Positions 23,226 to 35,753 are shown, numbered from the stretch's first letter. The stretch: 64,000 bases of DNA from Hymenoscyphus infarciens (GCA_001414345.1 LLCB01000101.1:1-64000); one strand, 5' to 3'. Notes: a model not told the origin generated them from the sequence alone. Numbers and translations are program-made.

Positions 23226-24089
23226 CTAAAACTAAACTCTCCCTCTTTGCCTAGGAAGGCTTTTACTAATATTCTAATAATAACATATATATTTACTCTA
23301 TATTAAATCCCCTAGATCTACTATCCTCCTCTATAAAGCTAAACGCCTTTACGTTAAGTATTAAGGTCTAACGTTCTTCTATTAACTACGTCGAGTCCTT
23401 TAAAGGTAACCTATTAACCTAAGAACTATTCTACTCTACTTTAGAGTTAGTAGAGCCTATCTCTCTTCCTACTTCTATTAACGTCGTGTCTTAATCTAGT
23501 TTAAGAACGCGACCTACTAAAACATATATACTAACTATTACTATACTACTACTACCTACTCCTACTAAAGCAACTACTAGTTCCTTATAGTATAAGATCC
23601 CTAAATTACCTCCGCCTAACTCTACCCTATAATAAATCCTTAAAATAATAACCTCGTTAATAAGTAAAGTTTATAAATTTAAAGTAAATGCTTTAAACAT
23701 AGCTGGTCGTTCCTATTAATATACCTCTACTTAACTACGAACTCTTAATATAACTCGTTCCCCTTCTATAGCTCCGTTATTAAAGAAGACTAGTTGAATA
23801 GCTATTTCTCGCCTATTTACTATAGAAGATAAATTCACCTATATAACTTAGGAAACTAAGATTATAGTAAAGTTGTCTATTAATACTAACTATTTTAAGT
23901 CTAAGAAAGTAAGGATAAACTTAATCTACTACTATACTTCTAAAAGAGCCTAAAACTATATTTACCTAAGATATAAGTTTAATACTATAGATTAGTTTAG
24001 AAGCTATAAAGAAATATTAACTTACCTCTAAAATATTACTATTAGCTTTTATATATACTAAGAAGCTTATATTAAGTATTAAGACCTTT
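23226..24089 (+). pseudogene. gag, 5' half, of the chromovirus
   Basis: Starts just after the 5' LTR. Plus-strand translation with stops gives a gag-like protein whose last readable residues before the break are ILTYL and EAYIKY. The continuation (KGETFYNFYTKF) is found 7.2 kb downstream at 31263, so the ORF was split by an insertion. Numerous Gln/Arg/Trp-to-stop changes. Confidence 0.75.
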
Positions 24090-25873
24090 CTTATATAAAT
24101 ACTTTATATTTTTTAAAAACAAGTTAGAATTAAGCGATCCTAACTACTACTTTAGCTAGAAACTAGCTATGAATTTAGTTTCTTATTTTTAGACTCTATT
24201 ATACTATACTATAACTATTAATAATCTAAGTTCTAAGTATTATGTATAAACTCTAGATTTTTAGATTAAAAGTTGGAAATAAGCGAACCTAACTACTAAA
24301 TTAGCTATAGACTAGCTTTAACTTATTTTATTGTTTTTAGAGTATATTATACTATACTAAGACTATATTAAATCTAAGTTTTAAGTATTATAGAAGTCTT
24401 TGATATAAATATTTTGAATTTTTAGATTAAAAGTTAGAAATAAGCGAACCTAACTACTAAGTTAGCTATAGACTAGCTATTAGCTTAGTTTCTTCTTAAT
24501 AAAGTCTATTAAATAATATTCTCTATATATATAATCTAACTTCTAAGTATTATATAACTCATTAATATAAAGATTTTAGATTTTTAGATAAAAAGTAAGA
24601 AATACGCGAACCTAAATACTAACTTAGCTAGAGACTAGCTATGAAGTTAGTTTCTTCTTAATATAGTCTCTTATACTATATACCTAATTTTGTTTTAAGG
24701 ATATACTATCTTATATATATAAATATTTCAGATTTCTAGATAAAAAGCGAGAAGTAAGCTAACCTAACTACTAATTTATATAGAGACTAGCTATTAACTT
24801 AGTTTCTTCTTAATAAGATCTCTTATACTATACTAGAACCTTTTTTAATATAAGTTCTAGGTATTATATAAGTCTTCTATTAAATTAGGTTCCAGAAACC
24901 TTTGCTCAAACAAAAACCCTAGAACTGATTTCACAAAACTTGAACTTAACTACTAAATTAGCTAGAGACTAGCTATTTACTTATTTTTTTGTTTTTAGAG
25001 TATATTATACTATACTAAAACTATATTAAATCTAAGTTTTAAGTATTATAGAAGTCTTTAATATAAATATTTAGATGTTTAGACTTAAGGTTAGAAATAA
25101 GCGAACCGAACTACTGAATTTGCTAGAGACTAGCTATTTACGTCGTTTCTTCTTAATAAAGTCTATTATACTATATAATAAGTATATTTAATCTAAGGTT
25201 TAAGTATTATATAAGTCTTAAATATAAATATTTTAAATCTTTATATTAAAAGTTAGAAATAAGCGAGTCTAACTACTAAATTAGCTATAGACTAGCTATT
25301 AGCTTAGTTTCTTCTTAATAAAGTCTATTATATAATGCTCTCTATATATGTAATCTAATATCTAAGTATTATATAACTCTTTAATATAGATTAAAAGTTA
25401 GAAATAAGCGATCTTAACTACTAATTTAGCTATAAACTAGCTATTTACTCAGTTTATTGTTTTTAGAGTCTATTATACTATACTCTAGTTATATTAAATC
25501 TAAGTTTTAAGTATTATATAAGTCTTTAATAGAAATCTTTTAGATTCTTTAATTAAAAGTTAGAAATAAGCGAATCTAACTAATAATTTAGATAGAAACT
25601 AGGTATTAACTTAGTCTCTTCTTAGTAAGGTCTATTATACTAGTAAGTTAATTTACTATAAGTTCTAAGTATTATATAAGTCTTCTATATAAATACTTTT
25701 AAGTCTTGAAAGTTAGAAATAAGCGAACCTAACTACTGATTTATCTAGAGACTAGCTATTAACTTAGTTTCTTCTTTAAAAAGTCTATTATACTATACCT
25801 TAGCTATTTCTAATCTAAGGTTTTAGTATTATATAGGTCCTCTATATAAAAACCTTCGATTTTGAGATAATAA
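24090..25873 (-). repeat. SatA array, reverse orientation (left arm, proximal part)
   Basis: About eleven units; GAAATAAGCG landmarks at roughly 24125, 24277, 24437, 24600 and onward give a 150-165-bp period. CpG in AAGCGAAC is conserved in nearly every unit, unlike in the 14-16 kb array. One unit carries a foreign GC-richer patch at about 24885-24945. Confidence 0.9.
25866..25873 (+). repeat. 8-bp target-site duplication GATAATAA, left copy
   Basis: Identical to 26368-26375 on the other side of the hAT-type MITE; the intact satellite unit has one copy of this word. Confidence 0.95.
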
Positions 25874-26367
25874 CAGTGTTTTAGGTTTCCCCGCCTAATC
25901 TGTTATCCTATCCTGCCTCTATTTTAAGGCTATCCCGCCTTCTCCTATTCTTAAATTCTAGCTTTCCTAGCCACTTCTATCCTATATTACTTGCTTACCT
26001 TTCCTTGCCAAATAGAGAGGCTAGGATAGGAAGAGTTAGGCTAGTTAATGTCGCTTAAAGCCTAGAAGGCGGCTCTAATTTCGCTTAATATCCGGAAGGC
26101 GAGTAGAAAAAGAGGGTCTAGGTCCTAATTAGGGGTTGCCTTCCTAATCCTACTCTAGCCTAGCCTCTCTTTTTTATCTGCCTAGCTACTCCTATCCTGT
26201 TTTTAGAACTTTCCTAGCCACTCCTATCCTAGTTAGAGTACCTAGCCTGCTAAACTTAGCCTAGCCTTGATCCTAATCTAGCCTAGCCTCTCCTATCCTT
26301 ACCTAGGTAAGTAGCCTATCCTATCCTAAGTACTAGGCTAACCAAGGCGGGGAAAGCTAAAACACTG
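25874..26367. mobile_element. hAT-type MITE (494 bp), not RIP-mutated
   Basis: Terminal inverted repeats of about 23 bp begin CAGTGTTTTAGGTTTCCCC on the left and end GGGGAAAGCTAAAACACTG on the right, with one mismatch. They are flanked by perfect 8-bp duplications GATAATAA. CAGTG ends and an 8-bp duplication are diagnostic of the hAT superfamily. The interior is GC-richer, full of CpA/TpG and of CTATCCTA/CTAGCC-like short repeats, and has no transposase ORF. It inserted into an already AT-rich SatA unit. Confidence 0.95.
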
Positions 26368-27190
26368 GATAATAAGTTTGAAATAAGCGAACTTAGTTAT
26401 TAAAAGTGCTATAGACTAGCTATTATCTTAGTTTCTTCTTTCAATAGTCTATTATACTATACTATAGCTATATCTAATCTAAGGTATTAGTATTATATAG
26501 GTCCTCTATATCGATTTTAAGATAATAAGTTAGAAATAAGCGAACTTAGTTATTGAAAATGCTATAGACTAGCTATTAACTTAGTTTCTTCTTTAAATAG
26601 TCTATTATACTATACTATTGCTATATCTAATCTTAAGTCTTAGTATTATATAAGTCTACTATATAAATATTTTCGATTTTGAGATAATAACTTTGAAATA
26701 AGCGAACTTAGTTATTGAAAATACTATAAACTAGCTATAAACTTAGTTTCTTCTTTAAATAGTCTATTATACTATACTATAGCTATATCTATTCTAAGGT
26801 ATTAGTATTATATAAGTCCTCTATATCGATTTTAAGATTAAAAGTTAGAAATAAGCGAACCTTACTACTAAACTCGCTAGTGACTAGTTATTAACTTAGT
26901 TTCTTCTTAATCTAATCTGAGTTCTAAGTATTATATAAGTCTTTAATAGAAATATTTTAGATTCTTTAATTAAAAGTTAGAAATAAGCGATTCTAACTAC
27001 TAATTCAGATAGAAATTAACTTAGTTTCTTCTTAGTAAGGTCTATTATACTAGACTTTAAGTTTGTTTATTATAAGTTCTAAGTATTATATAAGTCTTCT
27101 ATATAAAGTCTTAAAAGTTAGAAATAAGCGAATCTAACTACTTATTTATCTAGAGACTAGCTATTAACTTAGTTTCCTCTTATAATAATT
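26368..27190 (-). repeat. SatA array, reverse orientation (left arm, distal part)
   Basis: About five more units continue directly after the MITE with the remainder of the interrupted monomer. Landmarks GAAATAAGCGAAC and GCTATTAACTTAGTTTC are retained. It ends in a (TAT)n run at about 27220 that begins R3. Confidence 0.9.
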
Positions 27191-27690
27191 AAGCTAAATC
27201 CTAGCTATTAACTTACTTTATTATTATTATTATTATAAAAGTAAATTAGAGCTATAAGAGGCAAAAACTTTAAATCACACCTACTAATCCTGTTACTTTT
27301 CACTACTCTTACGAGTAATTATAGGGCCTACAAGGTTTTCGGTGTGATAGAGGCGTAATAGTCTAGTAGACTACGATTTTGAAGGCTTTTTAAGGCCGCC
27401 CCTGCTCCCCCCGCGCCTGTAATACAAGCTAACAAAGGGCCCTCAATTCTACTATAAATAGTAGGTCAGTCACGTGTCTCAATAGCAGATTTAAAGGCTC
27501 CCCACATATTCACTAACCCATAATTCTAACATAAACCCACTAAGCCAGCTGAACCCACTTATCCGCAAGACATCAGTGCTTTAGTTATTTGAATATATAT
27601 AAAATTAAAAGCGATGGCAGTGTGGACCAAGCTAGCTAAGCGAGGCCGGGCGCCGGAGTTCTACCGAGGTTTAGCCGAAATCGCTCTATC
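27190..27690 (+). repeat. Module R3, copy 2 (least mutated)
   Basis: Aligned with 14766-15265 and 49444-49645. This copy keeps GC-rich words such as GGCCGCCCCTGCTC, CCCCCGCGCCTG and CGGGCGCCGGAG that are converted to AT-rich versions in copy 1. No ORF. It links the left SatA arm to SatB in both complete composite blocks. Confidence 0.88.
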
Positions 27691-28559
27691 TAGTCTATTA
27701 TATTATAAAATCTAATAAAAACCTCTAAAATAGTATAGTTACTATTAGAATTACTAAAGAAACTATAGTTTTTATAAAGTAATTAGCTAGTTATACTAGA
27801 CTAGTAGTAGTAATTTAAACTTATTTAGACTTTTACTATTATAATACTAGTAAAACGAAGTATTTTATCTTATCTAAGCTATAATATAGCTTATAATACT
27901 AAAAGTATAAAACTTAATTTATACGAGTATATATTTAAATTCAATAGAAACCTTTATTAATCTAACACTACTTTTAATAATAGAACTTATCTATATTATA
28001 ATCGTACTAAATGTAATTATTTAGCTTAAGATAAGCTAATCTATAGCTATTAATACTAGAATTTATCTAAGTTATATAAGTAAGTCTAGTAACTAAGTAA
28101 GAATATATAACTAAACTAATTAAATAAACTAGATATAGCTTTTTAATAAAATCAATTTAAAAGTTTAGTTAATTTATAGTAAAAAAGCTTATATAAATAT
28201 TTCTCTATCTTATAGTACTTATAAAGTAGTATAAAAACTAATCTATATTATACTTAAACTTAAAACTAAAATCCTATATCTTAGACTTTACTTTACTAAA
28301 TAGTATAATATTACTAGATATTATAATACTTTAAATATAAAGTTATATAACTTAAAGTTAAATTTAGTTTTTATTAAGAATTATATTTAATATAAGTTAG
28401 AAAGGTAGATTAGAGTAAAGTAAGAGTTATTTTAAATAAATATTCTACTTACTTAGTATCTCTTATAGTATAATAGAAATAAGGGTTTTTTATTAATTTT
28501 ATTCTTACTTTTATTTATATAACTTATCTCTTTTTATATAATAACTCTAAGTTAATAAC
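27691..28559. repeat. SatB-like segment of composite block copy 2
   Basis: Contains AAGTATTTTATCTTATC, CTAATAC and ATTATAATCGTACTAAAT-type units resembling SatB at 22.7-23.0 kb, at about 165-175-bp spacing, then more eroded DNA. No gene seen. Confidence 0.55.
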
Positions 28560-29785
28560 TTAGTTTCTTCCTTAAATAGTCTCTTATACTATCGTTTCTT
28601 TATATCTAAATCTAACTTACTTCTAAGGTAAAGATTACTTATATAAATAACTTTAATTTTTAGAAGAAAAGTTAAAAAGAGCGAGTTTAACTACTAAGTC
28701 TAAGCTAACAAGTAGCTATAAACTTATATTATTATTAAGATCGTATTAAATGCTATCTAGTAACTATAACCTTTTATTAATTTCTTTTATAAAATTTCTT
28801 TAAATTATTTTAAAAATAAGTAAACTTAACTATAGAATTAGGTTTATTTTTTATTTAAATAGACTCTTATAGTCTCTAATAAATGTATCTACTCTAAGTT
28901 CTTATAATCTATAACGTTTCTTATATAAATATATTAGATTTTTAGCGATTATTTTAAAAATAAGCAAGTTTAACTACTAGCTTAGTTAGAGAGTAACTAT
29001 TAAGTTCCTTTTATATTTAAATATAGTTTTAGATAAGAATATATAATTTAATTATTTAATAAGATTAGTTACTAATGTTCTTAGTAACGAGCTATTAACT
29101 TAGTTTATTCTTTAGATAGTATCTTAGAGTCTATAATAACTCTTATCTAGTTTAAATTTATAGAATATAATGAAGTTCTTATATAAAAGCTAGGGTTTTT
29201 AGAGAAAAGGTTTAAAATAAGCGAAGCTAGTATTTAAAAATGCTATAGACTAGCTATAAGCTTTGCTTTAACTTTATATAGTCTCTTATACTATAGTATA
29301 GCTATATCTAATCTAATATCTAAGTATAATATAGGTCTACTAAATAAATATTTTCGATTTTAAGATAATAAGTTAAAAATGAGCGAACCTATATATTATA
29401 ACTACTATCGACTAGCTATAAACTTAGTTTCTTCTTTATAAAGTACTTTATACTAGAGTATAGCTTTATCTACTCTAAAGTCTTAGTATTATAGAAGTTA
29501 ATTTTAAGATAATAAGTTAGAAATAATAAAAATATAATAGACTAGGTACGGACTTAGTTTCTTATATATCTAGTACTTTATACTATACTATAGTTATATC
29601 TAATCTTAAGTCTTAGTATTATATAAGTCTACTATATATATATTTTCGATCTTAAAAACGCTATATAGTAGCTAAGAACTTAGGTTCTTCTTTAAATAGT
29701 CTATTATACTATACTATTACTATATGTAATATAACACCCTAGTATTATATAAGTCTTCTATATAAATATTTTCGATTTTGAGATA
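28560..29785 (-). repeat. SatA array, reverse orientation (right arm, proximal part)
   Basis: About seven units, more diverged at the left (GTTAAAAAGAGCGAGTTT, AAACTTA) and clearer to the right (GACTAGCTATAAACTTAG, TTTCTTCTTTA). It is interrupted at 29784 by a TA-targeting MITE. Confidence 0.75.
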
Positions 29786-30311
29786 TAGTAAGTTGCGAGT
29801 TAAGCTTGAATTTATCTACTTTTTTGTAATCCGAGCTTTTTGAAAAATTCCTTGATTTGCCCCCTTTTTAGGTACTCTTTTACCTATTTATTAATAATAA
29901 CATATGTTAGTATACTCTAGATAATAGAAAACAAGAGCTCTATATGTCCTCTATTACTCTATAAACTTTATATAACAAAAATAGACAATTTTATATCTGT
30001 CTTAATTTTTATAAGGTCTTAGCGTATCTTATCGACCTTATCGACCTTACAGGGTTAGTGAAAATTTTTCAAAAAAAGGGGTTCTTTTTTAAGAATTATC
30101 CATTTTTAAGTTTATATTTATTATACTTACTTTAAATTAATAAGTAATATAGAAGAGAGATAATTAGCTAATAATTAGCTATAGCGCTTCTTTCTAGCTA
30201 GGCCTCGTCTCTTTTAGAGTACTTTTATTTTCTGTCTTCTAAAGAAAAGAGGGAGAAAGCTTTGAAAAAAAAAAAAGGTCGGATTACTCAAGCTTAACTC
30301 GCAACTCACTA
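29786..30311. mobile_element. Tc1/mariner-type MITE (526 bp), not RIP-mutated
   Basis: Inverted ends TAGTAAGTTGCGAGTTAAGC on the left and GCTTAACTCGCAACTCACTA on the right match with one difference over ~24 bp. Each is followed outward by TA (29784-29785, 30312-30313). Removing the element and one TA restores the satellite word GAGATAATAAG. The TA duplication and end sequence suit the pogo/Fot1 side of Tc1/mariner. The interior retains CpA/TpG and has no transposase ORF. Poly-A-like runs occur near 30075 and 30270. Confidence 0.93.
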
Positions 30312-31262
30312 TAATAAGTTAGAAATAAGCGAACCTAGTATTAAAAATACTATAGACTAGGTATGAACTTAGTTTTTTCTTTATTTAGTACTCTTTAGTA
30401 AAGTATAGCTATATCTACTCCAAGGTCTTAGTATTATATAAGCTCTCTATATAAATATTTTCAATTTTAAGATAATAAGTTAGAAATAATCGAACCTAGT
30501 TATTAAAAACGCTATATAGTAGCTATAAACTTAGTTTCTCCTTTATATAGTATCCTCTGCTCTACTATAGCTATATCTAATCTAAGTTATTAGTATTATA
30601 TAGGTCCTCTATATAAATATTTTCGATTTTAAGATAATAAGTTAGAAATAGACGAACCTAACTACTAATTTCGCTATAGACTAGCTATTAACTGAGTTTC
30701 TTCTTTATATAGTCTATTATACTATACTATAGCTATATATAGTCTATTATACTATACTATAGCTATATATAATCTATATATACTCTAATATCTTAGTAAT
30801 ATATATATAAATATTTTCGATTTTAAGAAAATATGTTTGAAATAAGCGAACTTAGTTATTTAAAACACTAGAGACTAGCTATTAACTTAGTTTCTTCTTT
30901 AAATAGTCTATTATACTATACTATAGCTATATCTATTCTAAGGTATTATTATTATATAGGTCCTCTATATAAATACCTTTAATTTTAAGATAATAAGTTA
31001 CAAATAAGCGAACTTAGTTATTAAAGTGCTATAGACTAGCTATAAACTTAGTTTCTTCTTTAAACTGTCTATTATACTATAGTTTAACTATTTCTAATCT
31101 AATATCTTAGTCTTATATAAGTCCTTTATATAAATATTTTCGATTTTAAGATAATAAGTTTAAAATAAGCGAACTTAGTTATTGAAAATGCTATATAAGC
31201 CTAGTGTCTTCTTTATACTATACTATAGCTATATCTAATCTAATATCCTAGTATTATATAAT
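30312..31262 (-). repeat. SatA array, reverse orientation (right arm, distal part)
   Basis: About six units resume with the rest of the monomer broken by the MITE. A short ~42-bp duplication (CTATTATACTATACTATAG twice) lies at about 30713-30770. The array ends at gag sequence near 31262. Confidence 0.88.
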
Positions 31263-34200
31263 TCTTCTATATATAAAAGGAGAGACTTTCTATAACTTCT
31301 ATACTAAGTTCTAATAAATTACAGACGAAGCTAAAGTTATATAATAAAACCCAGTAGAAGACTTATAAAGTAAGTTAAACCCTATATAATACTAATCTCT
31401 TATTATTACTAAGTTCTACGCTAAGAGAGATATATACTCCTTTTATAATCTTATAAGTAGTATTAATAGCAACTTTTAAAATCTCGCTACTTAAAGAGAA
31501 TAAGTAATAAACCTTACTTATACTTTAAACTAATATACGTCTACTTCTACGCCTATTATTCCTTCTTCTTTTATAGCCCCTTTTATTCTTTTTAGACACT
31601 TTAACGCCCTTACTATAAATAACTACTTAACCCTAGGACTATTAGATAAGTGCTTTAACTATAGTAAGCCTAGTTACTCTATTAAGAATTACCTAAAGCT
31701 AAGGATATATAAGGTTAACTTTAAAGAGCTTAAAGAAGAAGACACTAGCTTAGAGTTAAGAAACGAAGAAGCCTAAGAGAAGACTCCTTCTTAGGTAAAT
31801 ATAGGATTAATCTCTCTAAGATTAATTTATAGTTATTAATTAATAAGAAAGCGTTTACTTTACCTAGTATAATAACTATTAATAGATTTAATATATAAAC
31901 TACTACTTTTAGTAACCTTAACGTAAATGTCTTTTCTTTTATAAATATATAACTTAGTTATAACCTTATAAAGTTTTATGGTTTAAAGACTAAAAGACTT
32001 CTTACTCTTATTAAGATTTATAGATATAATAGAGAAATTAAGGGCAAAGCTATATACTATCTCTTTTTAAATTATATTCTAGATAGCTATAAATTCTTTA
32101 ATATACTATTTATCCTCTTAGCCTTAGGTCTATATAATATTATCTTTAGCTAAAGGTTCTTTAAGTACTTTTATATTAATATTAGTATAACTTATTAGAA
32201 GTTACTCTAGCTTAATAACCTTAAGCCTTACTTCTCTACTTAATAGCTAACTCCTCTTCCTTAAGACGCTATATAACTAAAAGACTCTATACCTTCTTAC
32301 TAGGATAAAGCTAATACTTGTAATTAAGCTATAGAAATAGACGAATAATACTAATAAGATAAAAGACTTTTAGAGCTTATAAATTTCCTTAAAATAACCT
32401 TAACTAGTTATATACCATCTATACACAGTAGAGGAGGCTATAAGTCCTTAATATAAGTATAATACTAGGTTATAAAAAGAGAACTTAAGAGTATTATAAA
32501 GAAGGTGCTCGCTCTAGTATACTATTAGAAACCCTTTATCTTAAAGAAGTTAGACCCTATTATTAACATTTTAGCTATTTTAGCTATAAGAAGATATTAT
32601 TACTTACTCTAAAAGGATAGTAAGATGTTTACTATAAGTATATATAAAATTAATACTATTATAGCTAATTAGGAGCTAGATATAGCCTCTAAAATCGCTA
32701 TTCCTAATAAGTACTAAGACTTTAAAGAAGTATTTTCTAAGGCTACCTTAGACACTCTCTTACCTTACTAATACTATAACTATAAGATTAATCTTAAAGG
32801 TCTAAATACCTTTAGATATTCCTCTCTATATAAGATATCTATTAAGAAGCTATTAGCTATAAAGGAATATATCTTAGAGAATCTCTATAAAGGGTTTATT
32901 AAGTATAGCTAGTCCCCTTTTACTACTTCTTTTCTATTTATAAAGAAAGTAGACAGAAGGCTACGTTTTTATATTAACTTCTAAAAGCTTAATAATCTTA
33001 TTTAAAAGAACTACTATCTATTACCTCTAATTAATAGAACGCTTATATATATTAGTTAAGCTTGTATTTTTACTAAGCTAGATATCTAATAAGCCTTCTA
33101 CTATATATAAATAGATCTAGATACTAAGGAATTAACCACTTTTTATATATACTATAGAACCTATAAGTATAAGGTCCTATTATTTAGTTTAATAAATAGC
33201 CTATCTACCTACTAGCGCTATATAAACAACGTCCTATTTAATTACCTAGACGACTTCTACTCTATCTATTTAGATAATATCCTTATCTACTTATTAAACG
33301 TTCTTAAATATAAAGAGTCTATATAAAAAGTCCTTTAACGTCTTAAAGATACTAGGTTATAAGTTAATATTAAGAAATATAAGTTTAATATTAAGAAGAT
33401 AAAATACTTCAAGTTTATTATTAGTATTAATAGTATTAAAGTAGACTCTAAAAAGGTCTTAGTAGTATAAAAATAGTAGGCTTCTAAGATAGTAAGAGGC
33501 GTTTAGAGCTTCCTTAGTTTCTACAATTTCTATTAAAGGTTTATTTAAAACTATAGTATAATTATAAAGCTATTAGTATACTTAATATAGAATAACGTAT
33601 CTTTTAACTTTAATAAGGAATACTAGGTAGTGTTTAAAGACTTAAAGATAGTATCTACCTCTATACTAATCCTCTACTACTAATCTCTCGAGTTTTTTAT
33701 TATAATCGAGATAGATGTTTTAGATAGGATTATTACTAGAGTATTATAATAATAATAAGCTAATAGAGAATAGTACTCTATAGTCTACTTTAGTAAGACT
33801 ATGTCTCTAGCTAAGTATAACTATAAAATATATAATAAGGAGCTACTTACTATTATATACTTACTTATAGAATAGAGACTAGAATTATAAAGTACTTATT
33901 TAAAGATCTATATTTATACTAATTATAAGGCGCTTAAGTACTTTATAACTACTAAGTAACTTACTACCTCTTAAGCAAGGTATACTAAAGCCTTAGCTAA
34001 GTAATATTTTATTATTATATTCTACTTAAGATATAAAAATAAGAAGATAGATACTTTAACCTATAAAGTAGATAAGATATACTTATAAAAGGAACCTAAA
34101 GAGTAGTACTAGACCTATATACTCTTAATAAAGGAATAAGTTAATATAGAAGCGCTTAAAGACCTAGAGGTTAAGATAAGCTCGATTATACTAGCTCTAC

Positions 34201-35753
34201 TAAATAGAGACTACTTTTAAGAATTCTTTATACTTTTAGAATAAATCTACTAAGTTAATAAGGATATAGTAATACTTTAAGCTATATAAGTATAAGCTAA
34301 AACTAATGCTAATTCTTTAAATACTCTAGAAGAAGGCCTTTTACTCTACTAAGACTACTTAGTAGTACTAGACGTAGATACGCTAAGGATAAACCTAATT
34401 TATAAGGCTTATAATTAGATACTTTTAGCTTACCTAGAGAGGGATAAGACTTACTAGATTCTACGTTTAAGATATATCTAGTCAAATATATATATATAAA
34501 ACTGTTATAAATATAGAAGAGCGGACGTTCTTTAAGATAAAACACCTAGCTATTTATACCTACTCCAAATACTACTACGTATATAGTAATATATAGCTAT
34601 AGATTTTAAGTCCTTTCTAGTTAATAAGTATAGTTATAATAACGTGTTTATAGTAATAGACTACTTATCTAAGTAGTCTATTTTAATACCTTACTATAAG
34701 GATATCACTTCTAAGTAGATAGCGAGGTTATATATTAAACACGTTCTATAATACTATAAGATTCTAGAAAGTATAATATTAGATAGAGGCTCTTACTTTA
34801 TTACTATATTCTAGAGGGAGTTTACTTAAATCCTAGGTATTTAGCTTCGACTTTCTACTATAAACTACGCTTAAACTAATAGCTAGACTAAGATTATAAA
34901 CTAATACCTTAATTAGTACTTATAGCTATATATTAATTATTATTATACTAACTAGTCTAAGATAATTCTCATAATAGACTATATATAGTTAGTATTACCT
35001 TATAGTACTATTAGAATATTACTTTTTAAGTTATAAAAGGGATATATACTAAGAACCTTGTTTAATTAGTAAATACTAGAACTAGCTAAGATAAAAGAAT
35101 ATCTATTATAAGAAGAGGCTATAGTAGTTATAAAGACTATTTAAGAGGTCTTAGACGTTGGCTAAGTAAATATATTAAAAGCTTAGTAGAAGAAGGAATA
35201 AGATATAAATAAGTATAGATAAGACGTTAACTTTAGCGTAAGAGATATAGTTTTTGTAATAATAAAGGACTAGATAACTTAATAAATAAGCTAAAAGCTA
35301 GACTACTAGATAGCTAGCCCTTTTAAGATTCTTAAAGAAGTAGGTTCTACTTTCTAATTATAACTACTAGCTTCTATTAAAGTCTACTTTATCTTTACTC
35401 TTAAAAAGTTATATAAAGCCGTAGATAATCTCTTACTAGGATAGGTAGTTATACTACCTCTACTAATCGTTATAAACGAAGAAAAGGAATAGAAGGTTAA
35501 AGAAATACTAGCTAGTAAGAAGAGATAGTAGTCCCTCTATTACTAAATTAAGTAGAAAGGCTATAACGAAGACCTTAATTAGTATCTAGCTTAATAACTA
35601 ATCTATATAGTAGAAAAGTTCTATTTAGAGAAGTTAAAGAAAGTAGTATATAAGGCTAGAAGGGAGGATTATAGTAAGCTAGAGGTTAATACTTCTATAT
35701 TAAAGAAGGATAAAACTGCTTAGTTATAGAAGGCCTATTTAAAGGGAGGGTAG
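31263..35753 (+). pseudogene. gag 3' half and pol of the chromovirus (PR, RT, RNase H, integrase, chromodomain)
   Basis: Plus-strand translation with stops gives these parts in order: gag continuation KGETFYNFYTKF; a decayed CCHC knuckle at ~31645-31700 (KCFNYSKPSYSIKNY); a protease region at ~31900-32150; and RT at ~32700-33320 (KLDI, YLDDFYSIYLDNILIYL). RNase H follows at ~33690-33960 (IEIDVLDRIITRVL, YNKELLTII), then the integrase core at ~34570-34960 (FIVIDYLSK, LDRGSYF, LRLSTINYA). A chromodomain lies at ~35480-35640 (KGYNEDLN). Cys-to-Tyr, Asp-to-Asn and Trp/Gln-to-stop changes are all RIP-type. A polypurine tract AAAGGGAGGG (35741-35750) precedes the 3' LTR. Confidence 0.92.

Larger units (their letters stand above)
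24090..31262 (-). mobile_element. Composite satellite block copy 2 (SatA, R3, SatB, SatA) inserted in gag
   Basis: The block interrupts one gag reading between two halves that fit together, so it arrived as an insertion. Its internal order is SatA (24090-27190), R3 (27190-27690), SatB-like (27690-28560), SatA (28560-31262), the same order and orientation as 14155-16195. It contains two MITEs (25874-26367, 29786-30311). No transposase, helicase or RT was recognised, and no clear terminal repeats or target duplication; mobilisation must have been in trans or by recombination. Confidence 0.65.

Noticed and set aside
24090..31262. CRISPR-like array, because of regular repeats
   Set aside because: The ~160-bp units are contiguous degenerate tandem monomers without short identical repeats and unique spacers, and the genome is eukaryotic.
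34309..34545. Open reading frame of 78 codons on the minus strand
   Set aside because: It lies antisense to the gypsy RNase H/integrase linker and is a low-complexity product of AT-rich composition.
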